Assembly (NCBI GenBank): GCA_013373085.1
Contig: JABXIM010000114.1
Span: forward strand, 1-64,000
Source of the DNA: Oceanospirillaceae bacterium
GTDB lineage: Bacteria; Pseudomonadota; Gammaproteobacteria; Pseudomonadales; Balneatricaceae
DNA length: 64,000 bases
Direction: 5' to 3'
The position numbers and the translations under genes were made by a program. The notes beneath the pieces are model-generated. The model worked only from the letters and a program-made list of their open reading frames with translations. It ran no database searches and was not told the origin of the DNA. Shown in pieces: positions 19,692-29,171 of the stretch; the first letter of the stretch is position 1, and every line of letters starts with the position of its first letter.

Positions 19692-20552
19692 TCAGCCTTT
19701 ATCTAACTTCAAACACTCTCGACGAATTCTTTCCTGCTCCAACAAAACCGAAATTTTTTCAATGAATCCAAACGAAGAATCCGGAAGATGACCTCTAAAA
19801 GGATATAGAATCGATATAAACAAATAAAAACCAGGGAAATATACAACTCTAAGTTTAGAATAGGCCTTTCTAAACAGAAACTTCTGCTCTAAGAAATCAT
19901 GTATATTCGTTTTATGCCTAACACTTCGCGCCCCATCCGAAACGTATCGCAACTTCTTTACGTTAAGATAATATTTATTCATTTCATGAATCAATAAATA
20001 TCCGCAGTACTTCCTCAACGATTCAGGTTCAAACCATAATGAGACATAAAAACAACTATCATCCAAGACCAAATTTTCACTAAAGGAGACCAAGCGTCCA
20101 GCTTCTTTTTCGAAAACACCCCAGAATTCCGTTTCCTTTGGCAAGGACTCAATCGAATCTCTAAACTGTCTCAAAGACAATGGCTTCTCAAAGCCTTCAT
20201 AACGCCCAAAAGATGAGAGATAAACTGAATATCCATTATCCAGTATATATTGCCGAGAACATTTAGCAGCATAAAACACTTTCCCGCCTCTGCGAATCTT
20301 ACTTCGCGTATTTCCACTCAGACGTTGAATGTCCTCCTCTTCGTCCTTAACCACATGCCACCATTCACTGTTCAATAGTGAATCAAACCCTTCCTCCCAC
20401 CGAATCAGAAGCGATCTTTTTACAAACAACAGATAAATAGCATCAATAAACCTCAAATAGAGGCCTCGACAAGGTAGTGATAATGGCATAATTACATTTT
20501 GATATCTTTTCCACTGCACCCCCTTATAATCAAAAAACGTATAGCCTATCAT
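19692..20552 (-). CDS. GNAT/FemAB-like acyltransferase-fold protein, function unassigned
   Basis: The 286-residue product has no decisive motif, but the order of elements resembles the BioF2-like/GNAT proteins of polysaccharide loci: SGNTRSKIRRGGKVFYAAKC (about 78-97), a central FWGVFEKEAGRLVSFSENLV strand pair, and YCGYLLIHEMNKYY followed by VSDGARSVRHKTNI. This makes an N-acyltransferase acting on the amino sugar plausible. It would complete a 4-amino sugar made by the DegT enzyme. It is coupled to the sulfotransferase gene (2-base gap). Base composition is A+T rich, unlike the core genome. The assignment is tentative. Confidence 0.65.
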   Translation of the reverse strand: MIGYTFFDYKGVQWKRYQNVIMPLSLPCRGLYLRFIDAIYLLFVKRSLLIRWEEGFDSLLNSEWWHVVKDEEEDIQRLSGNTRSKIRRGGKVFYAAKCSRQYILDNGYSVYLSSFGRYEGFEKPLSLRQFRDSIESLPKETEFWGVFEKEAGRLVSFSENLVLDDSCFYVSLWFEPESLRKYCGYLLIHEMNKYYLNVKKLRYVSDGARSVRHKTNIHDFLEQKFLFRKAYSKLRVVYFPGFYLFISILYPFRGHLPDSSFGFIEKISVLLEQERIRRECLKLDKG

Positions 20553-20582
20553 TTATAGAAAAATCCTGAAAATCGATAGCAA

Positions 20583-21791
20583 TCAAGAAACTGCATCAAT
20601 AAGAACCCTTTCCAATTTTTTAGCCAAGACATTTCGGTCAAAACTTTCAATCGCTAGTTGTCTTGCCGCCCTTCCAGCGTCAGTCAAGCGCACTTTATCA
20701 CTTATAAACTTTACTAACTCTTGCGAAGCTTGTTCTGGGGAGTCCGGTGGTAACACGATACCAGCGCTAGTTTCTTCGAGTAAATCACACTGCCACCCCC
20801 TGTAATTAATCGCTACAGGCGTTCCGGATGCAATGGCATCAAAGAACTTATTAGCAGAATTAGCCCACATTTCAGGAAGATCAATAAAAAGAGATAGTGC
20901 GACATCCGCCGCAGCCAGGACATTTTTCATTTCTTCTTTAGGTACAGGTTGCAGAATATGGAAATTCTCTCCCAAAACGCCATTTTGTATGGCCTCTCGC
21001 CGAATAAGTTCTTCTTCTATTCCTTTGCCTATCGCAACAAAATTAAGGTTTGAACCAGCCTTTAATGCAACAGAGGCCATTCTTACCATATAGGAGAGAC
21101 CATTAATCTTGCCGAAGGCTCCACTGTATAAAACAATAGGGCCATCTGAAATATCTGGATGCTGCCTTCTAAAATACTGAGCATCTGAAGCTACAGGGTC
21201 AAATAGTTCAATATCACAACTATTGGGAATAACGGTTACCTTATCAGATGGATATCCTGCCTCTACGATTCCTTGCGCCATGCCCGGCGAAAGAGCAACA
21301 ATCCTGGTCGAATTATGATAAGCAAAACCTTCAAGCCAACGAGCCACCTTAATAGCAACGGGGTTCTTTAAAGCCCCAATAGCAACAGGAAGCTCTGGCC
21401 ATAAATCCCGTACTTCGAACACCATGGGTATTTTATGGCGTCTCGAGGCAAATAAGGCTGGCAACGCAATAGTCAGGGGCGTGCTCGTTGCAAAAACCAC
21501 ATCGGCGGATATCTCCGTAGCTTTGTACGCCGCCTTCCAGGCGAATGAAACAAATGCACGAATTCTATCTTTATACTTCAATCTATTGGAGTACGGTACC
21601 GGAAACCAATATACATTGATACCTTTTTCATTGGTTATAAACCAGTCTTTTTTATCTGTTTTATCTCGCCACGAAGTTATCATATGCACTTCATGGCCGT
21701 TCTCAACCAAGCGTCGTGCCATTTCATAGGAACGGGTTCCACCTGTCATAGACGGTGTATTGAAGTACTGATGTAAATATATAATCTTCAA
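20583..21791 (-). CDS. Glycosyltransferase family 4 (WbuB-like)
   Basis: The 402-residue protein is a GT-B fold retaining glycosyltransferase. It opens with MKIIYLHQYFNTPSMTGGTR, a WbuB-type N-terminus, contains VFEVRDLWPELPVAIGAL, the inter-domain VTVIPNSCDIELFDP, and a C-terminal donor site with ANKFFDAIASGTPVAINYRG (E/D-x7-E-like region). WbuB-type enzymes often add an N-acetyl-fucosamine-type residue as an early step, but the donor cannot be read from sequence. The start is TTG at 21791, supported by AGGA eight bases upstream and by family length. The gene is A+T rich compared with the flanking chromosome. Confidence 0.88.
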   Translation of the reverse strand: MKIIYLHQYFNTPSMTGGTRSYEMARRLVENGHEVHMITSWRDKTDKKDWFITNEKGINVYWFPVPYSNRLKYKDRIRAFVSFAWKAAYKATEISADVVFATSTPLTIALPALFASRRHKIPMVFEVRDLWPELPVAIGALKNPVAIKVARWLEGFAYHNSTRIVALSPGMAQGIVEAGYPSDKVTVIPNSCDIELFDPVASDAQYFRRQHPDISDGPIVLYSGAFGKINGLSYMVRMASVALKAGSNLNFVAIGKGIEEELIRREAIQNGVLGENFHILQPVPKEEMKNVLAAADVALSLFIDLPEMWANSANKFFDAIASGTPVAINYRGWQCDLLEETSAGIVLPPDSPEQASQELVKFISDKVRLTDAGRAARQLAIESFDRNVLAKKLERVLIDAVS

Positions 21792-21898
21792 AAACTCATC
21801 CTATAACAAGCATTATTTGGCCAGTTTATTAAAAACGCCCTATATTTGAAATAACTTCTTATGAACAGTAATAAAAATCCAATCAAAACAGAAAGTAA

Positions 21899-23023
21899 TT
21901 AAGACAACTTACCATATAAGTCCATAAGCTTCTTTGACTCACCGTCCCAATTATTATTTAGAACAAATGTATAACCTCTGTCACCCATAAGCTCTCGTTC
22001 TTTCTTATCGACTGCAGCCATTTTTAAAACAGCTTTTGCGAGTAATTCCGCAGAACCTGGCTTAACAAAACTACCGGCCTTAAGACAAGCATATTTCATC
22101 CTCCATTTTTCAAAATCACTTGCTATAAAAGGCTTTGAGAATGCCATATACTCATATACTTTGTTAGGGTCAGATTTCGAATGATCACCAACATCTCTTA
22201 TATAAATAAGCCCCACATCAGACTGTAAAACAAAACCAAAAGCCTTTTCTTGTTTCATCTTTTCATGATAATCAACATATTCCCATCCATTAATACGTTT
22301 TGCTTTTTCTAAATCAGCCGAATCTGCCGGCCCGATAAGCCACAATCTACAATTTATATGTTCATTTATATATGATAGAGAAGAGACCATTTCAAACAAT
22401 CCACGAGACTCACTTAATGCACCGATATAGATCAATCTAAACTCAGAAACTGTTACCTCAATACGCTCTGCATATCTCTTAGCCTCATATTGCACATCAT
22501 TACTAACTCTTGGCAGATTTAGAATCATTACAGCGTTCTTACCAAGCCGCTTCATTACATTTTCTTGGGTTACAATTGTAAAATCCACGACTCTTGAAGT
22601 AATAAACTCTAACCAACCAACAATAAAAGCAAGAAACCTTCTTGATGGAGATGGCAACCATTTCCTCTGCAGCAATCTTTTTGTAAAATCTTCATGAGTA
22701 TCATAGATTACTTTTCTTGAAAATAACTTCAATAACCAAGCTACCGGTATCGTATCTGGATTATGTAAGTGATAAATATCAGCATTTAGCTTGAAAGCTA
22801 TTAAAAATATACGCCAACCCATAAATAGTCTGACAAACCGTCTATAGCGGCTAAAAGGAGCTGGGATTACTTTGATACCATCTATCATCTTTTCAGAATC
22901 AGACTGAGCAATTAAGGTGACATCGTACCCAAACTCAGCCGCCGATCTTGCCTGTTTCTTAAAGACTCGAACATCATCCCAATCATGAACAGGTGCAAGA
23001 ATGCATAATTTGTTAGCTTTCAT
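21899..23023 (-). CDS. Glycosyltransferase family 4-like protein
   Basis: The 374-residue product shows the GT-B layout. The N-terminal domain contains HDWDDVRVFKKQARSAAEFG and HLHNPDTIPVAWLLKL; YDTHEDFT is a typical acceptor-domain motif. The C-terminal domain contains FRLIYIGALSESRGLFEMV, RLWLIGP and the donor-binding DPNKVYEYMAFSKPFIASDF. Family GT4 or closely related. Substrate unknown. It follows a GT2 gene after 200 A+T-rich bases and precedes the WbuB-like gene. All are read on the minus strand, so it is presumably one step in assembling the same oligosaccharide on undecaprenyl diphosphate. Confidence 0.85.
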   Translation of the reverse strand: MKANKLCILAPVHDWDDVRVFKKQARSAAEFGYDVTLIAQSDSEKMIDGIKVIPAPFSRYRRFVRLFMGWRIFLIAFKLNADIYHLHNPDTIPVAWLLKLFSRKVIYDTHEDFTKRLLQRKWLPSPSRRFLAFIVGWLEFITSRVVDFTIVTQENVMKRLGKNAVMILNLPRVSNDVQYEAKRYAERIEVTVSEFRLIYIGALSESRGLFEMVSSLSYINEHINCRLWLIGPADSADLEKAKRINGWEYVDYHEKMKQEKAFGFVLQSDVGLIYIRDVGDHSKSDPNKVYEYMAFSKPFIASDFEKWRMKYACLKAGSFVKPGSAELLAKAVLKMAAVDKKERELMGDRGYTFVLNNNWDGESKKLMDLYGKLS

Positions 23024-23223
23024 TTGTTATCAAATTAGCGAAAGAATATATATTAATATAATGTTACAAAAACTTATTGGGGTGTGGTCAATAGAACATA
23101 TCTGAATGATATTTCAAAAAGGAGATAATTATACGCAACAAAAATCATATAAAGCGAAACACGTATAAAACAACCAGGAATTTAAAAATATTTGGAAACT
23201 ATGATTAAAAACAAAAACACTGA

Positions 23224-24195
23224 CTAGAATTTAAAGGAGTACAGCTTGATCCATCTTTTAAAAATAATTATTTTGTATCCTATATAGTGTACTGGCTTTA
23301 TAATAAAATAAGGAAACAAAGACAGAAAAATAAAAAATCCACAACGTATAGGCTGCACTCCAAAATAGACATTATCAATTAAATTTATATTATACGCACA
23401 GTTCAAATGTACATTTTGATTCCATGCGTAAATTAATACATTGTTATACCTTTTCTTCAACTTATTGTGAACAGGGCCCTCTGAAGATTCTATCATATCG
23501 ATTAAAGAGGTATTTTTTACCTCCTCCTCTGAATAGCAGTTACTCTTTGTAACCATATTAGACGAATCAACATGATAAATAGCACCATAATGTTCACTCA
23601 TAACAAAACCGCCAGCATTTTTTATTGCTCGCAACCAAGTATCAACATCGCCTCCTCTTTTCATTTTACCTTCTGGGAACATGCCACATCCTATCAAAAG
23701 CTCTCTTTTAATGCATACAGTATTGGTATTGAATGGAGCAAAAGACAGATACTCAAAAAAACTAATACGACGAGGCAGTATAAATTTATTGCACACAACA
23801 TAATCACGAACTTCCCGCCCAGCCTTCGACTTTATAAACCTTGCAGCAAAAAAACTTTCATGTGGGAATTTTTTTATAAGATGATACATTTTTTCGAGAT
23901 GATCATCATACCATTCATCGTCCGCATCAAGGAAAACACACCAATTAGTAGTTGATTCCAAAATACCAAGATTCCTAGCCGCATAACCACCTGGACCAGC
24001 CTCTCGCCTTTTTAGTATTTTAAGTCGGCTATCATTTATCTTTAAAACTTGTTCCAAACCGTCATCCGTAGAAGCATCATCTACAACAATAACCTCAAAT
24101 AATTTAAATGTTTGTCTAGTAATAGAATTAAGAGCACGCAGCACGTGAGGTGCTTTATTGTATAAAGGCACAATAACAGTAAAATATGGACTCAT
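23224..24195 (-). CDS. Glycosyltransferase family 2
   Basis: The 323-residue inverting GT-A enzyme starts at ATG 24195 behind GGAAG; the frame extends 15 bases further to a TTG that was not chosen. Motifs: FTVIVPLYNKAPHVLRALNS, the nucleotide-binding VIVVDDASTDDG, AARNLGI and the metal-binding FLDADDEW (DxD). The C-terminal end carries a hydrophobic segment (FFIFLSLFPYFII) that may associate with the membrane. Donor and acceptor are unknown. Strongly A+T rich, consistent with horizontal acquisition of the central part of the locus. Confidence 0.9.
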   Translation of the reverse strand: MSPYFTVIVPLYNKAPHVLRALNSITRQTFKLFEVIVVDDASTDDGLEQVLKINDSRLKILKRREAGPGGYAARNLGILESTTNWCVFLDADDEWYDDHLEKMYHLIKKFPHESFFAARFIKSKAGREVRDYVVCNKFILPRRISFFEYLSFAPFNTNTVCIKRELLIGCGMFPEGKMKRGGDVDTWLRAIKNAGGFVMSEHYGAIYHVDSSNMVTKSNCYSEEEVKNTSLIDMIESSEGPVHNKLKKRYNNVLIYAWNQNVHLNCAYNINLIDNVYFGVQPIRCGFFIFLSLFPYFIIKPVHYIGYKIIIFKRWIKLYSFKF

Positions 24196-25016
24196 TGAAT
24201 CTTCCAACAAAACAACAATTACTAATATTTAACAAAACAACATATAATATAATTAAAAAATTCTCTTATCAATACAAATATAAAATAGATTTATAATACT
24301 TCAGCGCAATCTCCGCTGATTATTTTTTATTTTTCACTTCGGCTAGATGCACAAATCATCGATGAACGGGAACCCCAGCAAGTTGACTCAACGATCCAAG
24401 TCAAAATACACGGCCCAGATAGCCCTTCACCTTCAGTCTGAAACCGGCGTTGATTGTCTAGTTTAGTAGCCATTCACAACGCTGTTCCGCCAGTCACTGC
24501 TGGCTATTTCACCAAGTTGTTCGGGACACAAGGCAGGTCGTGTTTGACGAATGTTTCACATAAAAAGTACTGGTCATAAGGTAACTCCAGTCACTGGACC
24601 CGACTCGGCTTCATCGGAAAAGTTGACAACTATTACAGATAGATTATTCTTGCCATCAGCCAAGTGGCGATGCGGATGCCATAATTTTAGCGAAATTTTC
24701 ATTTATCTAGGCATTGAGCCGACAACAGACGAAAATAGCGTTCATGCGCAACAGTGCGTAGGCCAGATTTACGATATCCTCTAGCCACGGTTTACAGATA
24801 TCGCTCTTGAGTTATCTGCTCTTTTACTTGGGTTTCATAACTCGACTATGCTAAAAATTTTGGGACTGTCAGGCGTGAAAACCAAAGACTATTTCTTTCG
24901 AAATATAGTATAGCCCATTAAAAAATACGGGTTGCTAGTTATTCTGGCTCGACTATCTAAATCCCCATCCACTTAACAACATGAATCTTAACCACTAACA
25001 AATAATATACTTTGTG
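24196..25016. other. Long gene-poor gap between two GT2 genes, probably decayed DNA
   Basis: No intact gene is supported in these 821 bases. A plus-strand peptide run opens at 24362 (MNGNPSKLTQRSKSKYTAQ) and stops after 34 codons. The same frame then stays open between stops to about 24783 (77 codons from ATG 24551) without recognisable similarity or a ribosome site. Short minus-strand fragments are equally unassignable. The tract is less A+T rich than its neighbours, which suggests a foreign remnant such as a decayed IS or a deleted glycosyltransferase. Confidence 0.5.
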
Positions 25017-25988
25017 TCACCCAAGTATATCTCGCATCACACTCTTTATACCAGAGTATTCTTCGTACCCACCTCTTATCCAGTACTTGATTACAGCAGG
25101 GACCCGAAAGAGCAAACTTCTATCTCGAATTGAAATTCGCTCACGATGACTTTCTACTTTATTTCTGTATGTTTTCAAGAGATCTTTCAGATTCTCTAAA
25201 TAAAAGCCTTCATTTCTCTCTATAGCTCGCTCTAGACCATAAACAAAGATCTCGAGCTGTTCCAGTTTCTGTTTTGAAAGCTCTACTTTATGTGATGTGA
25301 AGGTAGACGCTACTCGTTGCTGATAAAAGGAAAATCGATTTATTTTAATTGTACTATTTGCAATAAAGCTCGACTCATTGCCTCCATGCCTTCTATAATA
25401 CTGAAGAACTTGGTAGATAATCATTTTACACTTAAGGCCATCTGCAAATTGAACTATCCAATTATCATGGGCTTCGAACTCTGTTGGTATAGGCATACAT
25501 ATATTTAACAATTCACGCCTTACTGCGACACAACACCCCATAACAAATGTAGAATCGTTTAATCCCGCAGAACGGATTTGTCCTAGCTTTGTCAAACCCA
25601 CTGGTTTTAAATTAGCATCAGTTAGAGCTGCGTCATTCATAAACAAAAGTTTATCTTTATAGCGTTTTGCCAAATCTACGACAACCGATATCTTATCTTT
25701 AAACCAAACATCGTCTTGATCACACAAAAACACCAAATCTCCTTTAGTTTTAGATATAGCCAGATTAAAATTACCAGCATAACCTAGTCTTTTTTTGTTC
25801 TTATAAAAACGAACTTGAAACGGAGCACTTTTTGAAAATTCTGCAACCACATCTAATGTATTATCGGTAGAGCCATCATCTGTAATTATCAACTCATTTG
25901 GAATAAATGTCTGATTGGCTATACTTTCAAGCTGATCTCTAATATAGGCACTTCCATTATAGGTAGCCATAGCAATAGATATATTCAT
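25017..25988 (-). CDS. Glycosyltransferase family 2 (rhamnosyltransferase-like)
   Basis: The 323-residue protein starts at ATG 25988 (MNISIAMATYNGSAYIRDQL). It has the GT-A motifs LIITDDGSTDNTL, a DxD in VFLCDQDDVW, and VMGCCVAVRRELL with the downstream AHDNWIVQFA typical of the WcaA/rhamnosyltransferase-type GT2 group. Sugar specificity is not predictable. An 821-base gene-poor tract separates it from the next glycosyltransferase. To the other side lies the only plus-strand gene of the locus, a methyltransferase, transcribed divergently. Confidence 0.9.
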   Translation of the reverse strand: MNISIAMATYNGSAYIRDQLESIANQTFIPNELIITDDGSTDNTLDVVAEFSKSAPFQVRFYKNKKRLGYAGNFNLAISKTKGDLVFLCDQDDVWFKDKISVVVDLAKRYKDKLLFMNDAALTDANLKPVGLTKLGQIRSAGLNDSTFVMGCCVAVRRELLNICMPIPTEFEAHDNWIVQFADGLKCKMIIYQVLQYYRRHGGNESSFIANSTIKINRFSFYQQRVASTFTSHKVELSKQKLEQLEIFVYGLERAIERNEGFYLENLKDLLKTYRNKVESHRERISIRDRSLLFRVPAVIKYWIRGGYEEYSGIKSVMRDILG

Positions 25989-26333
25989 TACCAAACCATA
26001 ACTTATTTGGAATCAAAAATTAGTTAAATAGCGTACTCGATAGCATCAAGTTATCTAAATCACTAGACAATAAATTCGTATACAGAATAGCCCTGAGTTT
26101 TTTTAAAGGAATGTCGCATGTAATTACGACAAAAAATTTAATTTCCCTTAAAAAAGGATAACATCGACTTATTATCAACGCTTCTTAAGACACCTTCTAT
26201 CATAGTCTGTGAAATGTTACCCCCTAGCCAGCCAAGTCGAGATAGGTTAATATCGGCTCGTTGTTCATTATAATTATTTAATTACATTAATATCCAAGCT
26301 CTCAAATTTTATACGTAATAGAAGAGAATATTT
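25989..26333. other. Divergent A+T-rich intergenic region GT2 / methyltransferase
   Basis: No gene is seen in these 345 bases. It should hold promoters for both flanking genes. On the plus strand a consensus TATAAT is at 26269-26274, with only a weak -35 (TTAATA at 26247-26252). Confidence 0.5.
26247..26274 (+). promoter_or_regulatory. Possible promoter of the methyltransferase gene
   Basis: TTAATA (26247-26252), 16 bases, TATAAT (26269-26274), about 60 bases before the ATG at 26334. A+T-rich surroundings make chance matches likely. Confidence 0.3.
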
Positions 26334-27095
26334 ATGAAGCGAGTAATGAATAAAATCAGTAGCCTTACCAAACAAATTATACCAATAAAACAATATATTA
26401 ATGTTTCTGGGAGTATTATACCTTCACCAGACAGAAGGTGGTGCGGACCTGAATTTAAAGATGATAATTTTTATTTAATGTCTGCCGAAAATGAAGCAAA
26501 ACGTTTAATAGAAAACTTTCATTGTACGCCGAAAAGTCGGGTACTAGATTTAGGCTGCGGCCAAGGCCGCCTACCAATTGGAATCATTAGACTACTTGGG
26601 CACATCAATTATACAGGGATAGATATTGATAGAAATTCAGTAAATTGGTGTAAAAAACACATCGAAAAAGCACATCCATCCTTCCACTTTAAATATTTAG
26701 ACCTTTACAATGAGCGGTATAATAGAAAAGGGATCAAAATAGATGAAAACTTTCGATTCGATATCGAATCGAAAAGCATTGATATTATATATCTTTTTTC
26801 TGTTTTTTCTCACACCACGGAAAATGACATGAGGTCATATCTTAAAGAGTTCTTACGAATTCTTGATAACGAAGGAAAAGTATTTTTTACAACATTTGTT
26901 GAAGATGACGTTCCTAATATTTCGATTAATCCAGAAAACTACAAGCTACAATGCACAGGTCCACTACATATAGTTAGATACCAGAAAGAATATTTATTTT
27001 CCATCCTAGATGAGTATGGGTATTCCATTCAGGGCTTCACGCATGGAACGGAAGCCGATGGTCAGAGTGGCATTTATTTAAGCATAAAAACTTAA
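26334..27095 (+). CDS. SAM-dependent class I methyltransferase
   Basis: The 253-residue protein has a class I Rossmann methyltransferase core: motif I VLDLGCGQGRLPIGI (about residues 70-84), the acidic YTGIDIDRN at the end of strand 2, and DIIYLFSVFSHTTENDMRSY in the motif IV region. A C-terminal FTHGTEADGQSG closes it. Small methyltransferases in glycan loci often O-methylate a sugar; that is inferred. It is the only gene on the plus strand between 14.8 and 33.1 kb, so it is an inserted or inverted unit with its own promoter. An AAGAGA ribosome site precedes the ATG. Confidence 0.85.
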   Translation: MKRVMNKISSLTKQIIPIKQYINVSGSIIPSPDRRWCGPEFKDDNFYLMSAENEAKRLIENFHCTPKSRVLDLGCGQGRLPIGIIRLLGHINYTGIDIDRNSVNWCKKHIEKAHPSFHFKYLDLYNERYNRKGIKIDENFRFDIESKSIDIIYLFSVFSHTTENDMRSYLKEFLRILDNEGKVFFTTFVEDDVPNISINPENYKLQCTGPLHIVRYQKEYLFSILDEYGYSIQGFTHGTEADGQSGIYLSIKT

Positions 27096-28118
27096 TATCA
27101 AAACCTGTTATTAAAAACCTCACTATACTAAAACAATTAAAATAAAAAGTCATTCTAAGAACGTTATAACAGGTCTTCGCTTCCTCTGTAGCTCTCGATC
27201 ACTGTAACTGAAATACGATTTCCAAAATTCAATTTCGGTTTGAACCGTCTGCATTGCTTTTCAGGCTATGCAGACGGTCCAGCCTCGTGCTCACAACATT
27301 TGATCCACACCCAAGAGTCTTGCCGTTATATTTATTCAGACCACTGTAACGAGCTTTCACGAAGCAGAGCAGGCACTTCATCATCCAGAGCGTGTGCTGA
27401 ACCTTGGCACAAGGACTTGCCCTGAGGTACTCGGCGCCGATCCTAAACTTGTTGATCCGTGATACGCTTTTTAGAGCCTTTAATTGTCCGGATCGCTCGG
27501 CAATGTGACCGTACGCGTCCACATCTTTCAGTTAATCACGCTTCTCAGCCCCCAGTACCCCCATCAGCAAAAATTAATGCATCATCACTGTGGAGCAGGT
27601 ATCTAACCTCGTTCAGGTCCTGTTCATTGGCTACCGTGATCGACCTTAGTCTAGCGCGCCAGGCGGTATTGCTCCTGCAGGTGACGGAACTTGAGACTCA
27701 TGGTGTGAGTCCTGCTCAGCAACAGGACTGCAGACAGGCGCATGAAAGCAATTTCGTACAATGCATGATCGTCGCCCAAAGTGCCCTATGGGTATTACCG
27801 GCATTGGGATAATGCGGCTTCGATTCCAACGTTACCCAAGGGATTAGCCTGTCCATGTGACCAAGCAACGTTTCCTTTCGTGTCTGACGGTATTTGTTGC
27901 AGAACCCACTGCCGCAAATGTGAGCTGCTAATCCGTCCCGGTTTCCTAGATGCAGTTAATGTTCGCTATTGCCCCATGAGCTGGAAGTAATCAGAACTTA
28001 TTTAGTTTCCTCAACACGTAAATCAGACATATTCAATTATCATTTATTACCAAAACAAAATCAGCCATTAAAAATGTAATTCTAAAAGCAACTTTTAACT
28101 AAACTTTAGAAACTAAAG
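27096..28118. other. Gene-poor kilobase containing a decayed IS5-family transposase
   Basis: The only recognisable content is the fragmented transposase at 27229-27935 on the minus strand. The flanks (27096-27228 and 27936-28118) are A+T rich and show no gene. Small plus-strand frames at 27459-27990 are antisense to the transposase fragments. Confidence 0.7.
27229..27935 (-). pseudogene. IS5-family transposase remnant with frameshifts and a core deletion
   Basis: Translating the minus strand in alternating frames recovers IS5-type blocks in the right order. They are YRQTRKETLLGHMDRLIPW and PHYPNAGN (about 27890-27795), DDHALYEIAFMRLS (about 27773-27732), FRHLQEQYRLAR (about 27691-27655), VANEQDLNEVRYLLHSDDAL with FADGG (about 27640-27555), IAERSGQLKAL (about 27510-27478), and AKVQHTLWMMKCLL plus CFVKARYSGL (about 27412-27342). 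The segment normally between LAR and the VANE..DLN block, which includes the DATII and SSTKN region and part of the DDE site, is missing. Stops and frameshifts separate the pieces. It is inactive. Intact terminal repeats were not found. Confidence 0.88.
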
Positions 28119-29015
28119 CTATTTTTTAAAAAAACCCCAAGGATCTCCTTTTACACCTATATAATTATATATATTTTTTACTTCATCCTCCAAAAGAGTA
28201 TAGACCAGAGCCTCCTGTTCTTTTGAAAAATCAGCAGAAAGCTCTGCTTTAGAATAATAATTCGAGGTAAAATACCGAGCCATTTTTTTAAAAAAATCAG
28301 GAATATATTTAACAACATAGGAAGGTAATATTTCCCTTAATCGCCATTCAAAAGAATTAAACATCACTTTATCTTTTCCTGAATTTTTTACTAGGTCATT
28401 GTACTCAGGACAAAAGTTATTATCAACATTTAAAAAAAACAAAATCTCCTTAACCGTTGAGGTTGTATCATGAACCAAATCTTCAAACATGATCACTTTT
28501 ATATTATCATCGGGAAACCATTTTCTATAATGGCAGATATTACTCCAGTACCTGGTCGACTCAACAAAAGGAGGATATGTAAATAGTGCAGAACCAAAGT
28601 CAAGCGGCATTTTTAAGCCATACCTCTCGTATCTTTTACTGTCGATCCAATGCCCAGAAGATAATGTTTGCCTATAAACAGATCTTAAGCGAGAAAATGG
28701 CTCCCTTACAATATATAATATCTTAGCATTTTGATTATAACCATAAATTCTAGATGCTATTTTTGGAAATTGTCCAGTTTCTGAGTATATAGGGCTTGAT
28801 TCTCCGTAGATTATACAGCGACGACTGTTATCAAATAAATCAGAAGCATCTACAAGCCTACTCAAATAGTCATCGTAGAAAAATGTATATGGCTCTTTTG
28901 GATTGCTCATACAAATATCTGGATGAGAGTTTAAAACCTCATGTAAAAAAGTTGTACCGCACTTTGAAGCACCTATAACAAACAAATTAATTTTTTCAAA
29001 CATAAGGATATGCAA
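28119..29015 (-). CDS. Sulfotransferase (heparan N-sulfotransferase / NodH-like)
   Basis: The 298-residue protein carries the PAPS 5'-phosphosulfate loop near the N-terminus, VIGASKCGTTFLHEVLNSHP, with KEPYTFF, and the 3'-phosphate-binding motif ILYIVREPFSRLRSVYRQ (about residues 96-113). This is the architecture of NodH-like and heparan-sulfate-type sulfotransferases acting on carbohydrates. The C-terminal WGFFKK is unremarkable. An internal ATG at 29003 is an alternative start; neither has a clear Shine-Dalgarno. It is the second, unrelated sulfotransferase of the locus and lies directly after the ABC flippase gene, which supports sulfation of the exported glycan. Confidence 0.87.
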   Translation of the reverse strand: MHILMFEKINLFVIGASKCGTTFLHEVLNSHPDICMSNPKEPYTFFYDDYLSRLVDASDLFDNSRRCIIYGESSPIYSETGQFPKIASRIYGYNQNAKILYIVREPFSRLRSVYRQTLSSGHWIDSKRYERYGLKMPLDFGSALFTYPPFVESTRYWSNICHYRKWFPDDNIKVIMFEDLVHDTTSTVKEILFFLNVDNNFCPEYNDLVKNSGKDKVMFNSFEWRLREILPSYVVKYIPDFFKKMARYFTSNYYSKAELSADFSKEQEALVYTLLEDEVKNIYNYIGVKGDPWGFFKK

Positions 29016-29171
29016 TTATATTGACGCACCGTTCGATTCCGATTTGAAAATTCATATCAAGATTAATCTAACTTTACAATTTTTCCAAAAAGTCCGGAAT
29101 GACAAAACCATACTACTAAACTATTTTAGTCGCAGGATGCATTTAGAACTATAGGCGGCAAAGATATTAAC

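Noticed and set aside
27459-27990. Two plus-strand frames (117 and 69 codons) with scattered cysteines
   Set aside because: They are antisense to the IS5 transposase fragments that can be read on the minus strand.
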